Positions 33,658 to 45,030 of a DNA stretch of 64,000 nt are shown piece after piece. A program made the translations under genes and the position numbers. The notes beneath the pieces were generated by a model. The model saw nothing but the letters and a program-made list of their open reading frames with translations. It searched no databases and was not told where the DNA came from. The DNA is from Symsagittifera roscoffensis (lineage: Eukaryota > Xenacoelomorpha > Acoela > Convolutidae): contig NC_087067.1 of assembly GCF_963678635.1 (NCBI RefSeq), forward strand, positions 47,666,001 to 47,730,000, in the 5' to 3' direction. Position 1 is the first letter of the stretch, and every line of letters begins with the position of its first letter.

Positions 33658-35001
33658 CTACTGGTGAAGTATGCCCGATATCGCAACCGCTGATGCATCC
33701 ATGTCCAGCAAGAACATCCTCTTCTCTGTTGGCATGCCGAGGACCGGTGCCTGGCAAAGTTTACGTTTGATATTCTCAAATGGAACTTGTGCCTCATCAG
33801 TCCAAGTGAACTTTTTGCCCTTGTTTCTCATCAACCGCTGCATGGGGTATATTTTGTCAGCATACCCCTTGATGAACTCTCGATAATAATTAGCAAATCC
33901 CAAAAAACTCATTAGTTGTGTATCTGTTTTAGGTGCCTTCCAGGTCAACACCGCTTCGACCGCTTCAGGATCTGATCTCACTCCATGCTTATCCATCAGG
34001 CGGCCCAGATAATTTATGGAGTCTCTGAGGATTTCACACTTAGAGGGTTTACTTTTCAGGCCCGCCTGCTTCATGCAATAAAACACCTCATCCAACATCT
34101 CTATGTGGTTCTCTAAGGTTGGTGTTGCAATCACGACATCATCGACATAACACATGATGAGATTCCCGTATTTCTTAGTCACGCTATTGAGTGCCTGGGC
34201 CATCAGTCGCTGTTATGTGGCCGTCGCGTTGCACAACCCGAACGGCATCCTCTTCCACTGGAACAATCCCAGCTCGCACGCGAAGCCTGTTTTTTCACGA
34301 TCTTGCTTTCGGAGTGGCACTTGCCGGAACGCAGCGCCCAAATCTGACGTCGTGAAGAACTTAGCGTCTCCCAGCTCAGATAGGCTCTCATCGATGCGGG
34401 GAATCGGGTATAATTCCTTTATAGTCACTGCGTTCAGATAACGGAAATCACAACAAAACCTGAGTTGCCCCCCTTTCTTTTTCGCCATGACCACGCCACA
34501 AGCCCACGGGGACTTCGACGGCTCGATCATGTCATACTCCATTAACATCTCGATTTCCTTCCTGCACGCTTCTGACTTGTGAGGGGTCATTCTTCTCGCC
34601 CCTTCCCTATGAGGTACCGAGCCCTCTTCTATCTCAATCTCGTGTTCTACAAAATTACAGGAACCTATGTCGGCCTTCTGTTTCGAAAAAACGTCTGCGT
34701 TCCGACTTAGCACCGCCCTGAGCGAATCTAGTTCCTTGTCTGATATCTTACCCTTCAAATGTTCTATCTCAGGTAGGACCGGTTTATTCGCTGCTAACTC
34801 TGTTTCTGTCGGTCTCTCGGAAAAGTTCGAACAACTAGACAACCCATCATCTGTTTCCGACTTCATTGAAAACAATTTCCTAGAAGATTTCAATTCATTT
34901 ACTCTCTTCAATATACATTCTTGGTTCGCATGCAAGAGACATTTAGTTAAATCAAACTTTTTCAAGTTCTCCACACTCTGAAAGTCTGTGTTCAGAGGCA
35001 A
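33658..35001 (-). pseudogene. Ty3 reverse transcriptase
   Basis: 35001-34213 holds the N-terminal half with EMLMEYDMIEPSKSPWACG, RFCCDFRYLNAVTI, and MPFGLCNATAT, where a TAA follows in the middle of a normally continuous block (ATAT*QRLM). 34203-33658 carries the polymerase motif YVDD (residues 19-22 of that piece) and the TQLMSFLGFANYYREFI thumb block. A frameshift near 34970 separates it from protease. The domain order and motifs are typical Ty3/Gypsy. Confidence 0.92.
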
Positions 35002-36089
35002 AGCATAGCATACAGAGTTTCTTTCCCCTCTGTATTGTCACTGTTGTTGCTTCTGTGTTCAACAACACACTCACACACAGTCCGCTCTGAGTGAGTGAGA
35101 AGCTTCTTACTAAAATAGCCGAGCTTTTACTGTTTGGATTCGGTACCAGACACACCTGTCTGTCATTGCTGAGTTCATTCAAGTTCCTCATCCTAAACGT
35201 CGCTATTACGGCTTGGTTTGATTTCAATCTAACTTTTCGATCCAGAAAAATCGGCACCTTGGCCTGGTTAATTAAGATCTTATTAAGGGGTTTCTTTTCA
35301 TACTTTCTCTCAGGATCCTTGATCCCAATCAACCCGTCATTGAGATCGATCGTGACATCAAAGTTGCGTACGGAGTCCCTCCCTAAGATGAACTGATCGG
35401 ATTCGTCCAAATTCTCCACTACTAGGAAGCTCATCCAAAGATGTCTTCCTCCAAGCTGCAGTGAAATGATCGGGGTTCGTCCAGTCACATAGATCGCTCC
35501 CTGATTGGCAGCTGCCAACCTGATTTTTGTCGGTATGAGATCCGACCTGTCGAAACCCATGTCGGTCCAAGTTTTGACTGGCATGACACTAACCACTGCT
35601 CCCGTGTCTAGCAGTCCCTTTACTGAAAGTTGTCTGCCTTGCACGTCCAGCACGTGTGCGGCCAGATCGGCCTCGCAACCTATGTGCACCGCATCTTGTT
35701 CGAGCATGGCGTTGTGTCCGATTCGTCTAACCTTCAGCTCCTCTTGACCAATGTATACCCGGCCAATCTGATCGTTCGCATCAGTTACGTGAGCTTTTGT
35801 GCCATCCACATTCATTAGAATCGGGTATGGGCCATGGACTTCGATGTAATGTCCATCCACTAATTCAGCCTCGGACCTCCTGTCGTGAGCAGCGCTCGCA
35901 TTGCCCTGGAGTCCAGTTTGGGATCTTTCTCCCTCAGGTAGTTTGCATAAATGTCCAGGTGGACTAGTGTAATCTCGGATGGTTCACTCAAGTTCTCGAC
36001 CACCTGGTGCCCTGCGACTAAGATAATGGACATTATCTTCGTCCCTTCCTTCGTCATGCCGAAAGTTCTATCAGATATAACGTTCAGCT
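34952..36089 (-). pseudogene. Ty3 protease
   Basis: The retropepsin active site reads GLLDTGAVVSVMP, with Asp85 of the piece 35860-34952; the partner motif FILGRDSVR follows at the expected distance. An upstream piece 36057-35860 (core ILVAGHQVVENLSEP) is separated by a TAG (PRLN*WMDG) in the same frame. The enzyme cleaves the Gag-Pol polyprotein. A frameshift near 36090 lies between it and gag. Confidence 0.88.
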
Positions 36090-38650
36090 TTAGTCCCTGC
36101 TTCCTGGGTTCCTCTTTGCCTCTTTTTCCGTCGTTTTACCCAGAATATTAAAATTTTCCCGAAGATCTGTGCTCTCCAGCTCCGACCTTACCCATTGCTC
36201 CACTTCTTTTGTGGCTAGCTCCTGTTTGACATTTTGCAACGCTGTCCTTGCCGCCAGACCGTAATCTACTTTGAGTGGGCTAGCCGACTCTGCCTCCAGG
36301 TTCGAGGCTACCACCTCATCAGGCAGTGTCTTTACCTTCTTAGTCGTAAAGGTGCTCGGTGTCGTCTCCTTTCTCCGAGACTCGGCCTCGTTCATCAGTC
36401 GTGCTCGACTGGCCATGACACCCGAAAGCGCCTCTTCGTGGCGGGGATGTTTCGCAATGCAATTCGACTTGAAGTGTCCTTCCATATTACAGAAGAAGCA
36501 CCTCGGACCATATTTCATGATGAGCCCTCTGACGTACTCTTCGTGATCCTCGTCGGTCGCGTCGACGTCGTCTAGAAAGTAGCCTTTTGCCTTCATGCTC
36601 TGTATGTATGCAGAACACGCGGAAACGTGATGGTCCATCGAACCAAAATTCGCACCTGACCTTCTCTTATCCATGTCATCGCGAGGTTTGTACCAACTGG
36701 AGTTCACACCAGTGTTTGTCCCGCTGTAGTTACCATAATTGCTGTAACGGTTTTGCGCCCTCGGTCTTATGAGTAAATATTCGCGTGACTTCATACGCAA
36801 ATCATCGGGCGTAGGTACCTGGTCAAGTGACAGGGTGAAGTGTGTGGCCAACATCGTTTTCAACTCCTCACTCCTTACTCCGTCCATGAACTTTGAAGCA
36901 ATCGCCACGTTTCCCTCGGATATTTTCTCATCGGGATTATTTCTCCTCATCAGCAATTCAAGGTCGTCCAAAAACTTGTCTATGGATTCGTCATCCCTTT
37001 GACGCCTCTTTTCGAACTTCACCATAGCCGGGTGCCCTTGTACTCCAGAGCCGAAACGATTCAGCAGGATGTCGAATATCTTGCGAGCGCTGTCTCTCTC
37101 ATCGGTTCGTTTCGCCATTACACAATTTAGTGCAGTACCCTCCAGGTTGCTTGTTAGCGCGCTGCACTCTTGTTTCTTGGAGATACTCTCTTCCTCAATG
37201 TGCAACTTCATCACTTCTATCCAAGTGTCAATGCAGCCGTCTGACTCGTCTTTCTACGACTTCGGCTTTTTCAGTGTCCTTCTTGACCTCTCTCCTCTCT
37301 CGGTTGACTTCGAGAGCTTAGTGATGAATGTCTCGAGAGATCTATTCAGAGGCTCAAACATCGAGGCATACATTGTCGTGTCCTGTGAGACTAGTCAGAT
37401 CTGGCACTGAACTGACTTGTGGCACAGTTGGCAACATTGTCTCCGGAGTAGCATCTGCCTCCGGCGGGACCGGATTCGTCCAGCCAGGCCTCGACGGGGC
37501 TGCCCTTGGCAGCTCCCTATTCCTAGGTTCGTAGTTCGTTCTCGAACTTTGCTGGGCCCTGGCATAGCTGCCCGTGCCATCTCCATCATTCGCATGGCGT
37601 GAGCGCTCCCTCGGGTTGGAACGCTCCTCCCAATTGCTCCCATTCAAGATCGCGTCAAGCTTCCACATCATTAAGTCAGATTTTGCATCTAACCTTTTTT
37701 CCAGGCTAGTCAGCGCATGGGCGTAGGTATTATCATGATCCTTCAGCAATCGCTGAATCTCTCTTGTCGTCCTAGCCTCTCTTTCCTCTGACTCCTTGTT
37801 TGCCTGTGCCAAGGCTCTCCGCCAGGCATTGATCGGTGTTGCGAATCAATTGAGCCTGATCAACCCTCGCCTGCGACTTCATGTGCGTTAGTTCGTCTCT
37901 CAAATTCTCTCGACCCTGGTGAGCTCTCTCGTCAACTTGATCTATTCTCTTGGTCATGTCCCGTCTCAGTTCATCCAGATCATTCATTACGCCAGCGAAA
38001 ATGTCACTTACATCGCCAGTTGCCCCAAACGCGGGGTTAGTCCCAAAGAAGATGAGTTCAACTGCGGCTGCAGCCTGGTACTTGATGACGCACCGCCTTT
38101 TTGCTTGCTCATCGACGTCATCAATCTGTCGAACGTTGATGACGCTCCCATCGTTATCCCATCTGACATGGCCCTGGTCGGTGAGGCGGACGACGCCTTC
38201 CTGCTCATGTCGTTCCTTGGGCACGGTGTGAAGTTCACGTCCGGATGGGTTATCTCCGGGTGGTCATAACTGGAAGATAAACCTTCAGTTCGTAGTGACG
38301 CCATGCGCTCAACGTACAAAGACTTCCAGCTCTTCTTGGCCTTCGAACCCGGTTGTTCTTCACTCGGGCTTATACTCGACATCATCGCGTTGTTGCTCTG
38401 CTTGGCCAGTGGACATTCCCCTGAATAACACTTCCTCTCGCGGCTCGACCTCGGAACGCTCCGAGGTCTCCTCCGTCCTCTCAACTTCCTCCCGCTCGAG
38501 GTCCTCGCTCGGCTCAAAGTCGGGTCGAATAAGCGTCCGTTCCCCTTCGTCAAAGGGATCCACAAGCGTTTCGCTCGCGGGTCCGGCCTCGGCGCTCCGC
38601 CCTTGATTGCCATCGAGGTTTTTCTCGCTCCTTAGTTTCATTTCGCTCAC
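36090..38650 (-). pseudogene. Ty3 gag, frameshifted
   Basis: The ATG at 38650 (MSEMKLRSEKNLDGNQG) begins an acidic N-terminal segment. The reading then moves through pieces in different frames: near 38380-38225 (Ser-rich), 38150-37830 (coiled-coil-like, core DLDELRRDMTKRIDQVDE), 37812-37354, and 37214-36090. The last piece (374 codons) has the capsid-like LLNRFGSGVQGHPAMVKFEKR region and a CCHC knuckle with Cys239, Cys242, His247 and Cys252 (CFFCNMEGHFKSNC). At least four frame changes in 2.5 kb show that the copy is defective, unless some reflect sequencing errors. Confidence 0.85.
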
Positions 38651-41600
38651 TGAAAGATCAGTTTGTTCTTTAGTCGGTTAGTTTTCAGCAAACACGTCGG
38701 AAGCGCTGCTAAACGAGGACTGGCTACGCCTAGTTTTAAATTTTCGCGTGCTTCCCTTGCTTAGCCTGGGAATCCTAGTAGTCGATCCTAACGAGTCCCT
38801 GCGCTGCATACTTTGTAACAAATCATAATATTCGTATAATTTAATGGCGATGCACACTTACCGCAAACAGGATCAAGTTAAATTACTTAACGCTGCCTTC
38901 TCAATTCCGTTAGTATCAAAATGTCTCTTAGATTTCTTAATGGCAATACTAGTGACTCAGCTAAAGTTACACACAGGGCCTACTCAGTTTTGCTACATTG
39001 CTACCCGTTGTATGGTATAACAGTATCACAGAATTTTCACAAGATACAATCAATACACAAAACACAATTGATAATCAGATAAGAATATCCTACATGTGAC
39101 AGCCACTTTTCGTCAGTATCAATTTACCGCCACACTCTTATCAAGTCACTGCTTTGTTAAAATCAAACAATCTTTGGTAAAAAGCAGTGATGATTCAGAA
39201 ACAGATCAATAAAATTTAGTCTTAAAGAAAAAGACTTCCCTCAATCGGAACGATCCGAAAGAACGAAGCCCAGGACACAGTCTTCTCAAGTGTGTGTGTG
39301 TTTGCCTAATACACCCACCGAGGTCTTCTTTTAGGTGTCCTGCGATTGCCCGAGCTGTCCTACTAAGTAACTCAAGGCAACCACACAACCAAAATCACAA
39401 TCAAAAAAAATTTTGTTTCGGGTACTTCTGATACACTCCATCTAGAATCCAAAGTTGATCACGAATTTGCGGGTCAAAATGGGCTCCTATGATCCTAATA
39501 AGCATGCCTAATATCCTAATATGATCACAATTAAATGGATATTTTCCGTTTCCCAAATTGCTACAGAAGGTTTCCTCAAGTTTCTAACAAGGAGGGTTGT
39601 TAGGAGGGTTAATTCGGAGGGTACCTTAGTCACCCAAGAGACTTCGGAGGGTCCCCCTTAACTCACTAAGGAGGGTCAATAAGAGGCTCAATATGCTCCG
39701 GAGGGTTACTTCGGAGGGTTCTTCCAAAATTTTCAAGTTTTTTTGAAAAGGGGCCTTCAACTAGCTTAAGAAAGCGTCAAAACAAGCTGATATCTCTTCG
39801 GAGGGTCTCGTGGAAAATCTCCACTAAGAAGGGTTGCTAAAGCGCTTAAGTCACTCCGGAGGGTTCCGCAAAAATCAAGAAAACGGATTATTTTACCGCG
39901 TTAAAGTCTCCAGAAGCGGTCCACCTGACTTAAAACTAGGTTGGCTGACACGGTCAACCTTCCCAGCAGGATAAAAAGTTGTTTTGATAAAATTTTCTGC
40001 CGCTCGGAGGGTTACCCATAGTTTGGACCTTCCGAACCAACAAATTCTAAAAAAAATTTTCTTTTCCGAGATTATCAACCCAAAGACGGTTGCGGTCCAG
40101 AAATGTGGTCAAAAACGTCGACTTATGGTATCAAAATTATCCCGATCGGTTGGCTAGTCTTTGAGAAATTGCCAAAAACCTGTTTGTCCAAATGGCCTTT
40201 TTTCACCACCTATATAGGTTCTGAGAAACTTTTACCGCAATTCCTATTGAAAGTGCCTAAAAATAATTGAAACAAGCGTAGTAGCCCTGTACGGCACTGA
40301 AATAATGCAAAAAACCGGACCAAAATTGGTTTGGAGACAAAATTGTGGCCAATAAGTATCAAATTTGGACCCTCCGATTCCTTCCTTTTCCAATCCTTAA
40401 GTCGTTAGCTCTGTCCACGGAGCTAGTCGGAGGGTTACTCAAGAATTTTTCTGGCAGCCGAGCACCTTACGGTAGCACGCTCCTAACACCGAAAATTTTA
40501 TTGCTCTAACTCTAAAAACTCAAAAACTCGATCCCCAAAACAGATTGACAAAATTCAGAAAATTATCGAAATTTTGATCGAAAAATTTTCGTTTTTTCCA
40601 ACTTCTACTGAGTCCTTTCTCACGCGGTTTCTTTAGTCAGGGGGATCGAACTACATAGCTACTCCCTATATAAAAACTTTTTGCTGCTCGGAAAATCTCG
40701 GATATCCAAAAATTTGGGGGTCTATAGTTTGTCGAAAATCAGTAATTTTCGAGAAGATTTGGGTGTTTCTTGGGTCTAATTAGGAGATAAGTAATATATA
40801 ATAAGGATAATAACCTATTAGTAGTCGTTAATGAATAGTACTATACCCTGCTTTGCACCAAAATGCCCGAATTAAAACCCTCAACTCGGAAATTTGTAAT
40901 CGATGCAGGGTACAATCGGACAACGCCAATCTTGCCCCCACCACTTAAGTTTTGATGAAATAGTACCCGAACGATACTAAAATTGTTTCAACGATACCCA
41001 ACAGTCGTTGTGAATGTTGTCCCGGATGTCCTTGTTGAGTGTGGAACACGTCGGTCAGCTTGCCACTCTAACCTCCGGCCACCGGCAAAATCACCATTAA
41101 CGTGCTTAAATACTCAAATTACACTCAAGGGAGGGTATCCAACCCTTCACCAAAACACACAATCTTTCTATCAGAAATGACATAAATCAATCTAAAACAA
41201 CAACAAACAGGAAAGTCTGATCACATCTCGTCCGGAAATAACATATAAACTGTCCCTTTATGTTTTTTACTGTTTTTGGTCTTTTTTGGATCTTTAACTG
41301 TTTTTTGTACTTTTTTGTTTTCAAATAAATTTATTTTTGGCTTTTTCTTGGTTATACACTATTTTTGTTTGGTTTTACGCTTTCTCTTTTAATCGCTTTT
41401 GGTCCCGGGACATTGGGACAAGCGAACTCATGACTTACCACCTAACCCTCCGGCCCCCGGAATTTTCGGTGTTAACTAAGTTAAAAAGCTAAATAGTACT
41501 AGGCGGAGGGCACGCACCTTCCCCCTAGTACAATAACGGTCATTAAGGCCTCTAACTCGGGCTTACGTCTGGAGCGGAGGGTTCGTCCCTGAAACGGTTG

Positions 41601-41660
41601 CTGATCATGATGGTCTTATGCCTTTGACAAGCCCACCCAGGAGCGCCATAAAAACGTCTA
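38651..41660 (-). other. Ty3 leader, 3 kb, with repeated GGAGGGT motif
   Basis: The 3.0 kb between the 5' LTR and the gag ATG have no convincing reading frame. Between about 39590 and 40435 the plus strand contains about a dozen copies of GGAGGGT, mostly as TCGGAGGGT, irregularly spaced; two or three more are near 41130-41580. Next to the LTR the minus strand reads TGGCGCTCCTGGGTGGGC starting about 11 bases downstream, a possible primer-binding site, but I cannot assign the tRNA. Leaders of Ty3 elements are normally a few hundred bases. Confidence 0.7.
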
Positions 41661-42545
41661 TGTAACATTCGCCCAAATACTACACAGCGACGGAGCGTAG
41701 AAAAAGTACCTATTAACGACTGTCAGGCGTCAGTTACCTTAATCCTACTCGTTTTTCACCGTCTCGACCTTGCCAGTTGATTTTCTGGTCTGTCTAGGGC
41801 TAAGTAAAAAATTACTACTTTTAGGCCATCAGTCAAACGACTTTTGATCAGCTTTCGTTTACATGCGAACACAACCACATAGCTGAGTCTCGGATCCTCA
41901 GACTACGTGATTGCTATTAAAAACACGGCTCGAAACCCTATTTTAATATGTTTTTGTGTGACAGTTCTATATTAAATCCATAGTCTAAAATATGGATTTA
42001 ATATAGAACTAAGCTACTCATACTCTAAAATATCAAGTTATACCGGTGTTAATTCAAAGTTCTATGGCATCAGAGTAGCTAAAAAATTAGTTTTAAGCAG
42101 TCCTTCAACATATAACAGTCTCTGGGGGACCAAGCCTCCGCTCCCGTAATCTTCTCGAGATAACGTTCTTATCTCTCCCAATTTGTGGCACGGGAGGGTT
42201 TCGCGGAATATTCCTTCCCCACTGAAGCTTCCTTTTCCACTAATTTCCACTGCTAAGGATCTTATCGTGTGTTATTGCCACTATAGGAGGCTCCGCTTTT
42301 CTGGTGTTCCCGCACGACCGTTTTTCACTATATTTGTCGTTGTTCTGTTTTTTCGTTCTTTTTCGTCAAAATGGCCGTCTTTTTGTATTTCTGAGAAATA
42401 TTCACTCTTCGATCGAAATTTTAAAAATAAAAACTCCAGAAAACTCCTACCCTCTTTCGCAGCACTTTTTCAATACAAAGGCCTTTAGTCGTATTTTCTT
42501 GTCCCGCCGGAAGGTCGCGCTAAGCCAATCTGGCAGAATGGCACA
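41661..42545 (-). repeat. Ty3 element 5' LTR
   Basis: This is the direct counterpart of 19115-19993, with the same TGTGCC...GTTACA ends on the minus strand. At 41963-42010 it contains an inverted repeat with two 19-base arms (AGTTCTATATTAAATCCAT and its complement) around a 10-base spacer. It replaces about 30 bases of unrelated sequence in the other LTR. Confidence 0.93.
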
Positions 42546-43084
42546 CTACTTCTTTGATTATCAGTGCTATACTTTCATTTACGATGTTATTGATTGGAAA
42601 CCGATAAAGACCCTTTCAGATACCCGAATTCTTGTGCATACCCAGTACCCTAGTACCCCAGGAGAGACTCGAACCCAAAAATTATGTGACAAGGAAATCC
42701 AAGAAAATTTCCAAAAAATTTCACAAAAATATTTAAAAAAAATTTCTCGAAAAAAAAAGTTAAACCAAAATTTCCCAACATTTTCACTGACAAAAAAAAT
42801 TTTTGCCTGAATTTAGAGCAAAACCGGAAAACGTTTTTGTCTCTCCCGCTCAACCGTTAAATTCGTCAATCGTATCAAGCAAATTTTTTGAGTGAATCCC
42901 GACCTCGGTTTCCTCCAGTGGTTGGACAATTTTCAAAAATTTACTCGGCTCGTCCCGTTTTTGGCCGCATACCGGGGCGACCGTTACCACTAGGGTTTAG
43001 CCGTAATATCGTTAGGTTAAACCAATAAACCGTACTCGTTAACCTAAATAGTACTGAACAGAAGCCTTAGTAGAACTATTCTGG
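42546..43084. other. Spacer between Ty3 element and BEL LTR, nothing recognised
   Basis: AT-rich sequence with runs of A and of 'aaatttccaa' type words near 42700-42800. A GGTTCGAGTCTC word on the minus strand near 42665-42676 resembles a Pol III B box, but no A box lies at the right distance. No gene is supported. Confidence 0.5.
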
Positions 43085-43524
43085 CCTTTCTTACAACTCG
43101 AATAAAAACAAGAAACAGAAACGGCCTAATTCAAGAGAGTCAGAAAACGTTAAAATTTAGTAAATTATGTTGGACGTGATTAGCAACAACATTACACTTA
43201 TGAACTTTAAAAGTGGGCTCATTCATGCGCTGATTCATGTGATTTATGTTTATTTCACAATGAATTCATACTTAGTTCACGAAGTTTAATTAACAGAAAC
43301 TCAATTGCAAACCAAGTTTGAACCAATTAAAGTATTAGCTTTTTATGTTCTGTCAGGTTCGGCTCAAATAAGACTCTCAAATAAAACGACTTAGATGAGA
43401 ATCGAACCTACGCCGAACTCCCCGGAACGGACTATGCAAACGCTGAGCTATATAGCTGGTATTGCTAAGCAGCTATGCTGATTTTTTACGATACTTTCAA
43501 CTTTAATGCTATATTGCTTTAACA
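43085..43524 (-). mobile_element. BEL/Pao 3' LTR with tRNA-like segment
   Basis: On the minus strand the LTR starts TGTTAAAGC, after a GGGGTAAGGA purine tract. It overlaps the last codons of the BEL pol frame (stop at 43509). It is homologous to the plus-strand LTRs at 18393 and 9345. Inside, on the minus strand, TAGCTCAGCG and GGTTCGATTCT lie 42 bases apart, start to start, close to the 44 of a tRNA's Pol III A and B boxes. A cloverleaf cannot be drawn because the acceptor arms do not pair. Confidence 0.75.
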
Positions 43525-44668
43525 TCCTTACCCCGAAGGAGCGAAAACCAGAACGAGCTTAACGAGTGGCCGAGTGTAGTTTCTGCAGAAGGTCCTGAGG
43601 GTTGCGGAGCGGGCGGTGTTGTCTTGCCGTGGTTTAGCGACATTATGCGAGCTAGTGGGTGGTGGCCCCTAGGGCTAGTGGGTTCAACTAACCACATCAT
43701 ATCTCCCATTTTCAAAGAGTATTCGGGAGGAGCATGCGCCTTATTTCTTTTATTGAGCGTAGGGTCGTATTCACTTAACCATCGCTGCCAAATTGCGTTT
43801 GCGTACGACTGCGCACGGGCATAGCGTTTAGAGTGAGAATAGTTCTCACTCGGCCTTAGAGACGGAAGCTGACCTAAAAGGAAATGATTCGGCGTCAAAG
43901 CCTCGAGACTATCTGGGTTGTCAGAAACGGGAGTGAGCAGACGGGCGTTTAGTGAACCTTCAATTAGGCACATGGTTGTGTTCAAAGTCTTGTCAGTCAA
44001 TTTTCTTGGCCCTAAGATTGCATAAAACACGCGCTTACAACTGCGCACCATTCGTTCCCATGCTCCATCCTGATGTGGTGCACTCGGCAGATTATACTTC
44101 CACTTAATGCTTTTGCGTACGAGCGACAGTGGAGCTTCTGTGTTCCAATTTTTGATGCGCAGAAGAAGCTTTTGTTTGGCTCCTATAAAATTCGTTTCGT
44201 TATCTGATTTAACTATTCAGGATTGCATCTCGAAATAAAGCGCTCGATGACCATCACACATGAACTTGTGTCCATGGATGGAACCAGCTTAATGTTAATT
44301 GCGAGGGTCGTTGAGCAAGTAAAAAGAAAACTCCAGCGCTTCTCGGAAGATCGACAAATTGTGACATAAAATGGTCCAAAATAATCGACGCCGCAGCTCG
44401 TTAACGGTGGCTGGCGGTAACCTAGACGCTGCGCGCGAAGATCAGACGTCATTGGTGTAACGGATTTCGCTTTTTGCTTTCTACAGCATACGCAATGTGT
44501 TTCAATAACTCTTAGTGAAGATCTCAAGTGTAGTACAACAAATTGTTGATGAATGACGGAATGAAAGTAGTCGACGGACTGATGTTCGTGCTTAATGTGA
44601 TAGAAAGGTAGAAACAATCGGATTAGGCGATGGCGGCTATCCAAAATTTTTGGATGGTGTGCTTCCAA
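43509..44668 (-). pseudogene. BEL/Pao integrase, broken
   Basis: 44668-44213 contains the zinc-binding region (HEHQSVDYFH...CVCCRKQ) and the first part of the catalytic core (SCGVDYFGPFYV, first Asp). The middle of the core is disrupted between 44213 and 44051. 44051-43509 has the C-terminal part with NPDSLEALTPNHFLLGQLPS, a hallmark of BEL/Pao integrases, and ends inside the LTR. A frameshift and lost sequence make it non-functional. Confidence 0.85.
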
Positions 44669-45030
44669 TGCGGTTGCGGAGAGGAGTTCGATACGGCCTG
44701 TAGATCTAATTAAACCTTTCGGTCACATAAGAGGCGAATAAGATGATATACGGCTCGATATTCTTACATGTTTTTCGGCTGCTACTTGCTTACATTTCGC
44801 TGGGAAGGACTCTAACTGGGAAAGTTTCAAAAGTTTTTCCTCTGCAATGAAAATTATGAATTTTGACCTTATCTGGCAATCTGAAAAGTTTATTTTTAGT
44901 TAATAGTCTCAACGTATATGCGACCAGCAGCTCTATCTTGGATAACGAGTTATACTCTTCCCAAAGGAAGGCAAAGTCAGTCGAAACTGCAGTGCGAGTT
45001 CAACCACTGAAGTACTGTAGTGCTGTTAGT

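Larger units (their letters stand above)
19115..42545 (-). mobile_element. Giant Ty3/Gypsy LTR retrotransposon, 23.4 kb, decayed
   Basis: Two direct copies of an LTR of about 880 bp (19115-19993 and 41661-42545) bound the element. All recognisable reading frames between them are on the minus strand, in the order gag, protease, RT, RNase H, integrase, macrodomain-like, then an additional region of about 8.3 kb with SGNH-hydrolase domains. RT and RNase H before integrase is the Ty3/Gypsy order. Usual Ty3 elements are about 5-10 kb, so this one is more than twice as long. It has higher GC than the surrounding DNA. At least ten in-frame stops and a similar number of frameshifts make this copy defective. 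The flanks share only CTA next to the two ends, shorter than the 4-6 bp target duplication usual for the family. Confidence 0.93.

Noticed and set aside
38008-38613. 201-codon frame overlapping the gag start as a separate gene
   Set aside because: Its first half is the off-frame of the acidic gag N-terminus. Only the second half looks coding and belongs to gag after a frameshift.
20764-38650. Genetic-code change with TAG as sense codon
   Set aside because: TAG is frequent among the in-frame stops, but TAA and TGA also occur and there are many frameshifts. The intact host gene models are too few to test it. Decay is the simpler reading.
39590-40440. CRISPR-like or regular tandem array from the GGAGGGT words
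   Set aside because: The words are short, irregularly spaced and lie in the leader of a eukaryotic retroelement.
19110-42550. A 4-6 bp target-site duplication for the Ty3 element
   Set aside because: Left flank ends TGCTA and right flank begins CTACT. Only CTA is shared in proper position, which could be chance.
43405-43475. Functional tRNA gene in the BEL LTR
   Set aside because: Box A and B are good, but the acceptor arms do not pair and the T stem is weak.
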